64,000 bases of DNA from Actinernus sp. WN-2022 (Eukaryota; Cnidaria; Anthozoa; Actiniaria; Actinernidae), in the NCBI GenBank assembly GCA_030867875.1, contig JAOWCC010000019.1:106255006-106319005 (forward strand). The letters run 5' to 3'. The notes under the pieces are model-generated. The model was not told where the DNA came from. It did no database searches and saw only the letters and a list, made by a program, of their open reading frames with translations. Positions 1-11,051 of this stretch are shown piece after piece. Numbering within the stretch: position 1 is the first letter of the stretch; each line of letters opens with the position of its first letter. A program made the translations under genes and the position numbers.

Positions 1-565
1 GCTGTAGAAACAACTTGATAAAATATTATTCATTTGACCAGAGAAGTTCACTTTTTGTGGTGGACCGTCCTACGGTGGTTTCTAGTGCCGTATAAATGAG
101 CTACTGAGTACTGGCTAGGACCGTATTAAATATTAAATATGTATTTCAAGTGCTTGTTTTACAAAGCTGTCTCAGCGATTTAAAATGTTACTCGTGTGTA
201 TATCATTCACAACTCGCAGCTCGCGTACGAGTTAGAAAACTGAAACAACCAGATTTAAGAAGATTACTCATGTTTTCACCTTAGCCTTCTAAATTGACAA
301 ATTTGGGCGCTATGCCAGCAAAAACAAGATAAATTATGTATATTTACGTCAATAAACCACAAACCTTGCTAATTACTAATTATAATATATATAGATAACA
401 AGGCCGATACCAAAATAGAACAAGACTGAGATACTTGTAAACATGGTTCAGTATTCTAAGGGTGACAGTTTCAACACTACGTACTGATAGAAATGAACAT
501 GTCGAATAAGAGATCTCTTATTTGTCCCTTGATGGAATATGCAGATGCATTGTGGGATGGTTGCA

Positions 566-690
566 GCCTAGTCCCTAGGCCTTCTGGCTGGTATTTTATC
601 TGAGTGGGTTAATGGGATCCCTGTGGTTTGTAATGGCTTGTGACGTCACTAACTGGTAGGAGCGTCCATATATACTATTAGTCCATGAGC
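566..690 (+). repeat. Interspersed repeat copy, inverted relative to 9170-9303
   Basis: This stretch matches the reverse complement of 9170-9303 over about 120 bases with scattered mismatches; both contain the phrase CCTAGGCCTTCTGGCT. It is a dispersed non-coding repeat of unknown class. No open frame and no clear ends are visible. Confidence 0.6.
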
Positions 691-922
691 CGAGCCACTT
701 TCTCAGTACCAAATCGGGGGGCAAATTTCTATTAACATCATGTTGTTTATCACCTTGAAGTGTGTACAAATTGATGTGACATAATTTCTTGCTTTCTGGG
801 TCTGACTGAGATCATTACGGTTTAATACCCTATTCATATCATCCTTCAAGCTTTGCATTTTTCGTATAATATATAACAGATTTTAGATGAATGAGCCGAA
901 ACACTATATACTCTAGATTTAT

Positions 923-974
923 ATCCTCCTCCTCCCTCCTCCTCCCTCATCCTCCTCCTCCTCCTCCTCCTCCT
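923..974 (+). repeat. CTC/CCT pyrimidine microsatellite
   Basis: A run of TCC/CTC triplets lies directly upstream of the TATA box of the 1020-1340 gene. A pyrimidine tract in this position could belong to the promoter, but that is only an inference from location. Confidence 0.75.
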
Positions 975-977
975 CAC

Positions 978-985
978 TATAAATA
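978..985 (+). promoter_or_regulatory. TATA box of the 106-aa gene
   Basis: A TATAAATA box sits about 35 bases before the ATG at 1020. An identical octamer precedes the next gene, so the pair seems to use the same type of core promoter with short leaders. Confidence 0.55.
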
Positions 986-1019
986 ACCCTCATACGAAAA
1001 TCTCAGATCAGTTTCAACC

Positions 1020-1340
1020 ATGTCTCGAACAGTAAAGAGAAATCGTGGGTTTCTAGAACTCTTAGCTTCGTGTCCCGACCATCAACGTCAATTTCTCCTC
1101 GAAACGGCATCTCCAGAACAAGTACATTCGCTCGTCCAAGCGACACATAATGTTGTTAGAGGATATGTACCTATCAGTGAGGAAGACAGGCGAAGACTAA
1201 CTCCACAAAGAGAATCTATTTATACACTCGTGGATCCAGAGGTTCCATTCAAAGAAAAGAAGCAATTACTAGTTCAAGAGGGAGGTGGATTTATTGAACA
1301 TTTGTTAGCCCCTATTCTCACTGGGCTTCTGATGGTATAA
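1020..1340 (+). CDS. Small basic protein of a Polinton-associated family
   Basis: This intact 106-aa frame starts at the ATG at 1020 and ends in TAA inside the TATA box of the next gene. The N-terminus is basic, the middle is helical and charged, and the C-terminus is a Gly-rich stretch (QEGGGF) followed by a short hydrophobic tail (LLAPILTGLL). From memory of the family, small proteins with this layout (basic start, QLL...GG, hydrophobic end) are common in cnidarian and fish genomes and travel with Polinton or adintovirus-like elements, where a virion or core role is suspected. No integrase, polymerase or terminal repeat lies beside it. I read it as part of a remnant of another Polinton-like element. 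Function is unproven. Confidence 0.55.
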   Translation: MSRTVKRNRGFLELLASCPDHQRQFLLETASPEQVHSLVQATHNVVRGYVPISEEDRRRLTPQRESIYTLVDPEVPFKEKKQLLVQEGGGFIEHLLAPILTGLLMV

Positions 1341-1343
1341 ATA
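1336..1343 (+). promoter_or_regulatory. TATA box overlapping the upstream stop codon
   Basis: A TATAAATA octamer contains the TAA stop (1338-1340) of the 106-aa gene and lies 56 bases before the ATG at 1399. Such overlap is typical of compact viral genomes and unusual for animal genes. Confidence 0.5.
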
Positions 1344-1398
1344 GGGGAGTCTTAGGTCTTTCAAGATCATTTGCTACTGAAGTCACTCTGCGGTGAAC

Positions 1399-2235
1399 AT
1401 GAAGAGAAACATTGACATGGAAAGTGAAGAAAGTGACACCTCGAATGATGAGAGTGAGGATGAAGAGGAACCAAGAATTAAAGATGTTTTAGATGATCTT
1501 CCGAGAGCCGTCTCCCATAAAGATGCTTCGGATTTATTGCACAGTATGGCCTCTCCTAAGGATATTTTATTTTGGACGCCAAGAGGAGAATTACTTCGTA
1601 GCAATCGTAGAATCCCGGTGACTAATATAGCGGCCCTGGTAGAATATGTCTTACTTCCCTATAACAAAGATATGCTGAGACCTCGCGCTCTCAATACATT
1701 TCTAGAGGGTCTTGCTGAGCTAGGAATCAACAAACGTCTAATTCACAACAAAAAGTTTTTGAGCGATCTTATCGAAAAAGAAAAAACATACCAGCAAAAG
1801 GAACCTGAAACTAGCAGCAGTGAGCAAGAAGAGAGTCAAAATGATGACGAGTCTCAGGAGAGTGACAATAACAGTGATGCCGAAAACCAAGATAGTACTA
1901 TTGCAAACGAGGAAGAACAGAGTAGTGATGAAGAGGACAGTGAAGATAACAACGAAAATAAAATCAATGCCTCTTGTGATCATTGTAACTCTACCAATGT
2001 TCACGCAATGGGTGTTGTTGGCTGCCCCAAATGTCTATGGCATGATAGTTTACTTGACCCGATTGTTAAGAATGCCATCACCACATGTACCATTTGCGAG
2101 AATGAGTTTCCATTGACAACCAAGTCGGTTAAGAACATTTTGGTACGATGCCAACATTGTCAAACAGTACGGCATATTCATCCCAAAAGTAAAAAGGAAG
2201 AAACTTATCACCCAACAAGTGACGATGAGGACTGA
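1399..2235 (+). CDS. Acidic protein with C-terminal zinc ribbons, Polinton-associated family
   Basis: This is an intact frame of 278 aa from the ATG at 1399; an in-frame GTG lies six bases upstream, but ATG is preferred. The parts in order are: an acidic Ser/Glu N-terminus, a folded block at about residues 25-130 containing FWTPRGELL and PVTNIAALVEYVLLPYN, a long Glu/Ser/Asp/Asn acidic stretch (about 135-190), and a Cys-rich tail with four CxxC pairs that suggest two zinc ribbons. The TPRGEL...TNIaeLveYvLlPy block recalls uncharacterised cnidarian proteins I associate with Polinton-like elements. AATAAA follows at 2241. Together with the 106-aa gene it makes a tight pair on one strand. A transcription or DNA-binding role is possible from the zinc ribbons, but this is an inference. 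Confidence 0.6.
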   Translation: MKRNIDMESEESDTSNDESEDEEEPRIKDVLDDLPRAVSHKDASDLLHSMASPKDILFWTPRGELLRSNRRIPVTNIAALVEYVLLPYNKDMLRPRALNTFLEGLAELGINKRLIHNKKFLSDLIEKEKTYQQKEPETSSSEQEESQNDDESQESDNNSDAENQDSTIANEEEQSSDEEDSEDNNENKINASCDHCNSTNVHAMGVVGCPKCLWHDSLLDPIVKNAITTCTICENEFPLTTKSVKNILVRCQHCQTVRHIHPKSKKEETYHPTSDDED

Positions 2236-2240
2236 TTGTA

Positions 2241-2273
2241 AATAAACCTTAAATGCTAAAATACTCTTTATTT
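2241..2273. terminator. Poly(A) signals on both strands
   Basis: AATAAA at 2241-2246 follows the stop of the 278-aa gene by five bases. The complement of AATAAA (TTTATT) lies at 2268-2273, serving a possible minus-strand transcript from the right, although no gene is visible there. Confidence 0.45.
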
Positions 2274-2279
2274 TTTTAT

Positions 2280-2935
2280 GCCTCGATGTAAATCGTATCG
2301 CTTATCATGGTTTGAATCAATAAAATCCTGTTCCGAGTAGTTTGTTTTGTTGATTATGGTAATTATAGTTCAGTTTTAGAGAAGAATTTGCATCTCAAGC
2401 GTTTTTCTCAAAACAATAGGCCCTTCAGTTATTGATCTAATGACCCATACCGGATTTTGTATACAATTATCTTATGAGTTATTAACTGTAAAGGAAAATA
2501 GACCTATGACGAGTAGTTTGTTCTTACTATTTATGCTATAAAGGGGTTTAGATATTGCGAGGTATGTTTTATTTATTTTTATTCAACTTCGAATGGTTTC
2601 AGGGCCGATCGATCTTGTTCAAAGTTCAATTTCTTGCATGGATTCAGGGCCGATCGGTGCTAGCTTTATAGCTGATCCAAACAATAGGCTTTGCCCAAAC
2701 ATGCCCGAATAGATCGATGACCTCATCCAAAGGAACAATAGATAATGAGAGCGCCGCATTTTATTCATGAGCTCACCATTTTATTCATGAGCTCACCACT
2801 TTATTCATGAGTCTAAGACAATAGAACCGTGACGTCATTGAATTAATGAGAACGCACCAAAAATTAACATAACGCACCAAAAAACAGGATAATTCCATGC
2901 GCCCTATAGGGTGAAGGAACGTCACACAGACTTAA
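2280..2935. other. Non-coding interval with short direct repeats
   Basis: I see no gene here. It holds two copies of a GGGCCGATCG phrase (about 2602 and 2648) and three tandem copies of a TTTATTCATGAG phrase (2760-2812). AT-rich flanks make it look like intergenic DNA. Confidence 0.5.
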
Positions 2936-2939
2936 CGGG

Positions 2940-4226
2940 ATCGCAGTACAACCAAAGGTCTTTGGTCCTTATCTCCCTCCAAGCCCAGATGCCGTTATCG
3001 AAAAAGGAAGAAAACGGAGTGTTGAGCTGCCCCCAACAATTCTTCCAGTGTATAATGCTGGCGAACGTGTAGGTCCTCCGTCGCGAAAGTATATAGAGGT
3101 GAAGTCTGAAACTGTGCTGCACAACGCTTGGAAAAGGAATCTCCTGTGGATACTTACCCGACTACACGCCGAAGCCAATCAGAACATCAGCAGCTGGACA
3201 GGCTTTAACATTTCTTGTCGAGATGATGTGACAGTGTCACAAGATAACATTGGCTATCTACCGACAATCGATGCACCTGCCACTAACCTATCCACTGTTT
3301 ATGAAGTGCTATTGCAGTCTGTTAAGATCAAGGATACGCTCTCCCTGAAGAGCATCGTGGTTGTATTTGTCCAAGCGCTCTATGCGAAAGCTGTTGAGAT
3401 AATCTAGAAGAGAGAAGAGCAATTCAAGGACATAGTTCCTCGCTTGGGCGTGTTTCACACTATTTGCGTCCTGCTTGCAGTGATTGGAAAGCGGTTTCAA
3501 GATGCTGGGCTGAGAGATGTGTGTGTCGAATCCAGAGTGATAGCCGAGGGCTCAGTAAATGGGGTCTTTGACGGTCATCGTTACAATCGTGCCGTTCGCT
3601 TTCACAAGCTAATGTACGAGGCTATTTTACGAGTTGCTTGGAAGGGCTTTAAATCATGGCTTCAGACATTTCACGGAGATAAGGAGAACATTGTCTATGA
3701 TGTTATGGACGATTTGGAAAGCCTTTGCGAGAATTTCTGTCACAGAGAATTTGAGGATGCAAAGGAAAGTCCTTCATATTACTGCATTGCTGAGTTGTTT
3801 TAAATGTACCTTGACTATCTTCGGTGTGAGAGTGGGATCCTGTCGGCATTCTGGTTGACATATATAGACATGGTAGAAATCATGCTGAATCTCATAAGAG
3901 CTTCCCGACAAGGAGACTGGATTCTCCACTTATCGGCAATAAGGGCGCTGATCCCGTGGTGCTTTGCATACGACAACCTTAATTATGCCAGGTACCTGTC
4001 AGCATATCTTTCTCAAATGTCGCATCTCGAACAAGAGCATCCTGACGTTAATAGCCATCTTACAGCAGGAGGGTTCTCCGTACAGATTGGAGAACACAAC
4101 CCATTTGGAAGGATTCGAGTCGACCAGGCTTGCGAGGAAACTGTCAACAAGGACACACAAATAGTAGGTGGCACAAAGGGGTTTAGTCTCAAGCCTGGAG
4201 CTGTTGGCAGGCACTACATGGTTACT
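2940..4226 (+). pseudogene. Decayed cnidarian repeat-family gene, 5' part
   Basis: Three open stretches in a row (about 2950-3404, 3444-3800, 3804-4226) read as one ancestral protein interrupted by in-frame stops and small shifts. Recognisable phrases include WTGFNISC, IGYLPTIDAPAT, FQDAGLRDVCVES, GDWILHLSAIRALIPWCFAYD and TKGFSLKPGAVGRHYM. From memory this is a very abundant family in corals and anemones with no assigned function. The frame runs into a foldback MITE at 4227 and resumes at about 6292, so one decayed gene was split by later insertions. Confidence 0.6.
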
Positions 4227-6291
4227 CAGGGGCATTAAAGGAGCTCATTCAACCAAGATGCATTGCGAGTCACTGTTATTGTTTTCATACGGGAAACTAC
4301 TTGAAATCGGACAGCTGCCAATCAGAAATGTGATATCGGGCTTTTATAAATAGAGTTTACGAGTTGAACTGAATGGCCGAGATCGGCGGGGAGATCGGTT
4401 GCCTTTATACTTGAAGAAATATAATAGAATGAGCGGAATTACTACGGTTCTCCGATAAAAATTCCTCGACGTGATGCTAGCAATCGATCCCATGCTCGAT
4501 CTAGCGAACCAACTTGTCCAACTTCTGGACCAAGTTCCAGCGATGCAGATCGTGTGGCAAGGAAATTAATCAATTCTACGATAGCGTTATACATTTAGAG
4601 TTCTTTCCTTCCTAGGCTTGTGCATACAAGAACGTGTAGTCGAAAGGAAGGAGCTAGGTTGTCCCTGCCAAAATGCTGGTTTGAAACGTTGAAGTACTGT
4701 TTGCCACATTCTATTTGTGTTCAAGGTTCGTGCGTTCTCCATACCACATTACCACATTTTGACTCGCAAATGCAATATGCAAAATTGAAATCAAATTTGA
4801 GGAATCGAATCCGTATGTTAATTGTTTGTTAGCCTGAATTTCAGCCAGTTTGTGTCATTTTAAAAGCCCCTTGACTTCCGTTAATCGTACATTGGATATG
4901 CTGGGTAAAAAAATATCGATCAATCAGTTTTCTGAGCGCCCAGCGGCACTTGATTGAACTTGAAGTTCATTCATCAGCAAAGAAGCATTTATAAAATAGG
5001 TTTCCACTTTACAGCCGCTCGTGCAGATATCAACACAACATTTCACTTTTACTTACTTTAATTGTCTCAGCGTTGTCCATGCACATTGAGCGAAAACCAA
5101 GACTATAAGACTAAGACAGAAACTGCGAGATTTGTATTCTTGCATGTACCGCGCGTGTACCGCGTACTCGAGTCTTCAGTCAAAGCAATTTGCTTTAAAT
5201 GTTGCAAGTGTCCGATAATGATAAGCAAAAGGCTCAGCTCTTCTGACCTTTAAATTTATTGTCATTTAGGTCTGCGGGCCGATCAAGCCACTGTAGAAAG
5301 GCCCTGGTTTGGATAAACTGTAGGAATTAACAGTCGGCTAACTCCAGTACAGGCTCTAGTAATAATTTCACTGACCAGAGCACGTTCAATACTTCCCCTG
5401 GCAGGTGAAAATTCGGAAATATATGACTGAACACAAAAGCTAATAAATAAGGAACATTTCCCCCTATAAGTAATCAACTGGTATGCCCCTGTGAGACCGA
5501 TGGAATAGGATTTGTTTCAAGAAGCTCTCCAGAGCCATTATCGGGGGCCCCGAAAATGGCGGTTCGAGAATTTTGAGCTCGCAATGCATCTTGGTTGAAT
5601 GAGCTCCTTTAAGGCATGGGTCTCAAACTATTTCAATATGGCCGCCGCAAATCAAGAGGGGGTGGTCTATCTCTTCGTGCTTGTTAGATATAGTCTTTGC
5701 ACTTTTACAGATTCCATAAAGTCACAACCTTGATACCTTGTTGTGGAAGTTTCCATGGAAACGTGTTATGTGAACTTTGAACTCTAATTTTAAGGAAAAT
5801 TGGGAAAAGCCTCCTCGAGGTCGGTAAAATTTGTTAATATAGTGGATATTTTCATGCAAGTGAATCAAGGTTAGTGCACACGTTCCTGCTCGAATTTGAA
5901 AAGTTGGTTATTTTAAGGGGAAGGCAATTTAAGGCAATTGTGAAATTTAATATCCTCAAATTTCCACCGAATTAACAGACATTCCAATGATAACCAACTT
6001 TTCAAATTGGAGCACCGAAGTGTGCCCTAACATTGATTCATTGGCATGAAAATATATATTATATCAACAACTTTTACCGACCTCCAGGAGGCTTTTCCCA
6101 ATTTTCCTTAAAATTAAAGTTCAAAGGTCACATTACACCTTTCCATGGAAACTCTCACAAAAATGTGTTAAGGTTGTGACTTTATCAAATATGTCAAAGT
6201 GTCAAGAATATATCTCATAAGCACAAAGAGATAGACCACCCCCTCTTGATTTGTGGCGGCCATATTGGAGACCCATGCCTTAACACCCCTG
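4227..6291. mobile_element. Foldback MITE copy 1, split by a nested TTAA element
   Basis: The ends are inverted: CAGGGGCATTAAGGCATGGG on the left (interrupted after TTAA) and its complement at about 6267-6291. The body after 5609 folds on itself over most of its length (for example the phrase TTTCCATGGAAA in both arms). A second, uninterrupted copy lies at 9671-10361. Without the nested insert it would be about 690 bp. It sits within the decayed gene at 2.9-8.1 kb. Target duplications are not clear. Confidence 0.7.
4239..5608. mobile_element. Nested non-autonomous element with TTAA duplication
   Basis: Terminal inverted repeats of about 31 bp begin AGGAGCTCATTCAACC at 4239 and end in the complement at 5608. 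TTAA flanks both sides (4235-4238 and 5609-5612), and removing the 1370-bp insert restores the MITE end seen intact at 9671. TTAA duplications are typical of piggyBac and Kolobok superfamilies. No transposase frame is visible inside. It contains an isolated TTAGCCTGAATTTCAGCC at about 4830 that matches the end of the element at 43,795. Confidence 0.7.
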
Positions 6292-8090
6292 ACTTGCAGA
6301 ATACAGAAGCATCTTCCTTGGCAACCTACGAGAGATGCTTCATCTGAAGTCTTACTATAACCACACTGATCTCCAAGACACCCGAATCGCACGAGATGAA
6401 GGAGACGTGAAGTCTGTAGTGGACTTGCCCGAGACCACATGGATCAATCCCTTTGATCCTAATAAACAGGATCTCGTCTGCCTCTCTACGGGAAAGGTTG
6501 CGCCATCTGAAGTCGAGCAGGATCTGCTCCATGCCAGAGAGAAAGGGGAAGAGGCCTACAAACAATTCAGTCAAAACGGAATCGAAAGTACTCCTGTGCA
6601 TAATTTTCACAGCAAAATAACAAAACTGAAATTGAAAACTTTCAGTGAACTTAACAAGAAGAAGGCGTTCCGCAAGGAAAGTGGAAAGGAAGTGATCTTG
6701 AAAGCAGACCGAGTTCTGTTTGGGCAGATGATTGTAATAGCAGAGAGCAGAAATCTCAGCATGAGTGACGTTTTAGCCCATCCACTTGGGCCCTTGCCAT
6801 GGTCATTAGCTTCACCCTTCCCTCAGAAAGACCAACAAAGCTGCTCTCTCAAGGGAGCTCCAAAGAAATGTGTATCCAGCCGACCATCAGCAGCTATCAT
6901 TGGTGGTATGAGCTTAGTACAACGACTTAGAGGTGACCATAAGACTTTTTCGGAAGTTGCAGATAACCTTTTTCTCATGGTACTCAATGAAGGCGTTCAA
7001 AGCAAACGAATCGATGTTGTATTCGATGTCTACAGACCAGATTCGATAAAGAATACCGAAAGGCAAAACAGAGTGACAGTAGCCGGTACTAAATACAAGA
7101 ATATTAACCCTGGTCATAAGATGCAACAGTGGCGGACATTTGTCGCAGCTGCAGGTAATAAGCAGGCCTTGACGACTTTCCTATGTACGGAATAGCAGCA
7201 GGATAAATACAGAGCGAAGTTGCATAACAAAGTACTGTACGTGGCATGCGAGGTCGGTGCGTCAAGATATCTCGAGAGCAAGTAGAGGCAGTAGATGATC
7301 TGAAGTCAACGCAAGAGGAGGCAGATACAAGGCTGCTTACGAGTCTGTCATCATTGTGTGTGAGGATACAGACGTTTTCATTCTTTGTCTCGCATTCCAG
7401 AGTGAAATCACCGCTTCAACCTACAAGAAGTGGGGAACTCAAACACGAACGAGGTATGTCGACATTACTAAGATTGCTCAGACGCTTGGTGATGAGGTTT
7501 GCAAGGCACTGCCTGGCTTGCATACAGTCACAGGTTTTGACACGGTCAGTGCGTTTGCTGGTAAAGGGAAAGGTGAGTGCCTTGTGCATTGTGAAACAGG
7601 ACAGAGAGGCTCAAGAGACATTGCAGCAACTCGGTGCACAATGGGAGCTTTCTCATGACCTCTTCCAGAAGTTACAGAAATTCACTTGTCAGTTGTACAG
7701 CTCATCAACACCAGGTACGGATAGTGTAAACACTCTTCGCTACATGCTTTTCTGTGCCAAGAAAGGTGCCATGGACTCCAACCAGCTTCCTCCATGCTCT
7801 GACTGTTTTCAGAAGCACTGCCAACGTGCAAACTACCAGGCAAAGGTATGGAGGCAGTATTTGGTTGCCTGCCCAGCTGTTTATCATCCCCTGTTAGCTT
7901 AGGCTGGTGTCTGGAGAGTGACGAGGTTGGCACAAGGCTTGCAATTGACTGGATGGAGGGTGATCCCGCCCCTAAGGCTGTGCTTCAACTGCTGTCATGC
8001 AAGTGTAAACGCTCCTGTCATCTGCCGGACTGTTCCTGCCTTCACAATGGGCTCAAGTGTACTGACATGTGCTCTCTTAAAGACTGCTAG
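6292..8090 (+). pseudogene. Decayed cnidarian repeat-family gene, 3' part
   Basis: This continues the frame broken at 4226. An open stretch at 6335-7192 contains EVEQDLLHAREKGEEAY and SKRIDVVFDVYR. A block in shifting frames at 7280-7580 contains TQEEADTRLL and CEDTDVFILCLAF, a pattern that may be a PIN/FEN-like nuclease fold, followed by ALPGLHTVTGFDTVSAFAGK. The tail at about 7900-8088 has a Cys-rich CKCKRSCHLPDCSC block resembling a CXC domain. Several frameshifts show that it is no longer a gene. The nuclease-like reading is an inference from the acidic pattern. Confidence 0.6.
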
Positions 8091-8149
8091 AATCGACCAA
8101 ACGATTGCGGTGGACAGCAGGATGAAGATGATGATGTATAACTGACCCT

Positions 8150-8930
8150 GTTTGCTCGATCTAGAACAGCAGATAAGGATTAACCTCAGTCTTTCATGAC
8201 TGCAGACACTGATTTGAAAGGATAAGTTAAATTCGGGAGCAATATGGTTTTCTATAGGCCGTTATGGACGGGCAGCTGTTAAGAAAAGAAGAGAAAATCC
8301 ATTCTGGCTTTAAAATGTCTAGTTCTAATTAATGTGTGATTGAGTCAAGAACTAGATTTGTAGGAGTCGGCTTACATGGGTATGTCAGGAAAGAAAGGAT
8401 GGATTGAATTAAAAGCTGCAAAATCCTAACTTGAGCTTGCTTTGGATTTGAGCTTTGCGGGGGTCTGTGGTTCCTTTTCTTGTCTTCTGGCAGGCATAAC
8501 AGGGTATGTGCTCTTCCAAATCATAATTTATGAAGTAAAAAAGACTGAGTAATCTCTTTTCACAACAAGCATTAGAAGATATTTAAATTGCAATGGGAAC
8601 GAAATTTTAAGTAAGCGCTCTAAATACTTCAATCATCTTTCAATCAACTTTCATATAATTAAAGATAGTAGTCTTAAAATGAAAAACTTAGTCATATACT
8701 TACAACAAAGAAAACGCGTTTTGGTGGCGTTTTTAGAATATTTGTAACACCCAAATATTGAAATATGTCTGGAACCATCAAAAACATGCCTGGAGACTGG
8801 ATCTGAGTGCCATGTAGAAAATGTTACAAAAATAGGCGAAAGCTGCTAGACTGCAATGGCTATCACACATAAACATAAACTAGAGACACGGGGGAGTTAA
8901 AAAACATCGAAGACAATTTGCCCCCCTGAT
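8150..8930. other. Interval with no recognised feature
   Basis: I see no open frame of note, no tandem repeat and no clear inverted repeat. Composition is AT-rich and similar to the surrounding non-coding DNA. Confidence 0.5.
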
Positions 8931-8943
8931 TGGTACTTGGGGT

Positions 8944-9167
8944 GAGTCAGCGTATGACCGGTCTGAGCTATTTTTAGAACATGTTTCCCGGGTAACTGCC
9001 TTCTGACTCTGCTGCGATCGTGCATATGCTTCTATTGTTCTTTGAGGTGATTTTACTAACGCTGCATTGTCCTGACTATGGTTTGATTGGATTCCCCAAG
9101 TGTGGGCATGTGAACTCCCGTGAGATCTCTTCTAAATATAGCTCAATCCGGTCATACGCTGACTCAC
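8944..9167. repeat. Small inverted-repeat element
   Basis: A phrase containing GAGTCAGCGTATGACCGG at about 8944 recurs inverted at about 9148-9167 (CCGGTCATACGCTGACTC). The arms are about 30 bp and the interior is non-coding. It abuts the interspersed repeat at 9170-9303. Confidence 0.5.
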
Positions 9168-9169
9168 AG

Positions 9170-9303
9170 ACCTAGTATGGGAGATGAACGCTCCTGGTAA
9201 CAGTGAGCAGTGACATCACAAGCCATTACAAACCACAGGGAGCCCATTAACCCACTCGGACAAAATACCAAGCCAGAAGGCCTAGGGACTAGGCTGGTAA
9301 TGA
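9170..9303 (-). repeat. Interspersed repeat, second copy of 566-690
   Basis: This is the reverse-complement partner of 566-690, including the shared phrase TGGTTTGTAATGGCTTGTGA when read on the minus strand. No coding potential. Confidence 0.6.
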
Positions 9304-9449
9304 AAGCGATCTTTTTGAATTTGTAAAGTATGAAGCTGCAAAAATCGTTACGGGGGCTATGAAGGGTACCAGTAGGCGTCGCTTGTTGCAGGAAATTGGT
9401 TGGGAAGATATGATCGTAGACAAGACGATCCATTCATAAGCTGATATTT

Positions 9450-10760
9450 TATTTTAAAATTGTTAACAATTTAGTGCCCAATTATTTGAAAGAGCTACAT
9501 GTACTTCCCATTCAGGTGTCTGAGCGAATGCATTATTCTTTGAGGACTTCTTCTAACTTTTTTCTATTTGCAGTGCGTACTGAGCGTTTAAAAATATATT
9601 TTTTCCATCTACCACCAAGTTGTGGAACGATATTGATACAGAAGTACGCAACATTGAGTCAGTTGGTTCTCAGGGGCATTAAGGCATGGGTCTCAAACTA
9701 TTTCAATATTGCCGCCGCAAATCAAGAGGGGGTGGTCTATCTCTTCGTGCTTGTTAGATATTGTCTTTGCACTTTTACAGATTCCATAAAGTCACAACCT
9801 TGATACCTTGTTGTGGCAGTTTCCATGGAAACGTGTTATGTGACCTTTGAACTCTAATTTTAAGGAAAATTGGGAAAAGCCTCCTGGAGGTCGGTAAAAG
9901 TTGTTAATATAGTGGATATTTTCATGCAAGTGAATCAAGGTTAGTGCACACGTTCCTGCTCCAATTTGAAAAGTTGGTTATTTTAAGGGGAAGGCAATCT
10001 AAGGCAACTGTGAAATTTGATATCCTCAAATTTCCACCGAATTAACAGACATTCCAATGATAACCAACTTTTCAAATTGGAGCACCGAAGTGTGCCCTAA
10101 CATTGATTCATTGGCATGAACATATCTATTATATCAACAACTTTTACCGACCTCCAGGAGGCTTTTCCCAATTTTCCTTAAAATTAAAGTTCAAAGGTCA
10201 CATTACACGTTTCCATGGAAACTCTCACAAAAATGTGTTAAGGTTGTGACTTTATCAAATATGTCAAAGTGTCAAGAATATATCTCACAAGCACAAAGAG
10301 ATAGACCACCCCCTCTTGATTTGTGGCGGCCATATTGGAGACCCATGCCTTAACACCCCTGAGTTCTTTCAAAAAAGCTTTGTTCACTTGTTTTGATGTT
10401 CCAAAATATAAAGCTTTATATAATTTCTCTCTTGACAGATTCTATTATTCACACTCGTCTACGTCTAGATGTATGTGCTCTTAATTTTTATCTTTTCAAA
10501 ATTGGTTGTAAAATGTTCCCGGCATGTTTTTGTCGCTTTGGAACTGAAAATATCAATCATTATTCCTTCATTGTCCGACATTTGCTGCTCCTAGTTTAAA
10601 ACTACTCTCCTCTGCTGCTCAAATTCTTGCTGACAGATGGCCGGTAATGTCTGAGTTACAGATAATAAAGCTTTTCTTGTTTGGATCTTCAAAACTTTCA
10701 GCGGATGAAAATGCTGATATTTTCTATTTTGTCCAATGCTTTATTAAAGAATCTAATCGA
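9450..10760 (+). mobile_element. LINE reverse-transcriptase tail, split by a MITE
   Basis: The left part (about 9474-9670) encodes a decayed C-terminal reverse-transcriptase region (MHYSLRTSSN...RTERLKIYFFHLP). The right part (10,362-10,760) resumes with SIIHTRLRLDVCALNFYLF followed by a degraded Cys/His segment, as in many non-LTR elements where a HTRLR...C..C motif follows the RT. MITE copy 2 (9671-10361) separates them; GTTCT occurs on both sides of the MITE and may be its target duplication. Truncated and inactive. Confidence 0.55.
9671..10361. mobile_element. Foldback MITE copy 2, uninterrupted
   Basis: It begins CAGGGGCATTAAGGCATGGG and ends with the inverted CCATGCCTTAACACCCCTG. The two halves are near-complements for most of the 691 bp, so a transcript would form a long hairpin. 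It closely matches copy 1 (5609-6291), with only scattered substitutions seen by eye. Confidence 0.75.
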
Positions 10761-11051
10761 TTTTAAAAGCATGAGTTTTAATTATTTTTTTGCCATCCAT
10801 CTGTCGACACCATTTTATTGCTTTAGAACCATATAAATGTATTTATTTTTGCACACTTTTCACATGTATTAAAAAATTATAATAGTGTAATGTCCCGTTT
10901 GGAACTGTGGTTCTAATTTACTCGCAGTGAGCCCCCTAGATGAGCAGTTTGCTCTTGGGGCAAACTACGCATATTAAATATTAAAAAAATGAACATGTCT
11001 GCCGAGAGTGGAATTGTATTACAATCAAAGAACTGAAAATACGACACTATT

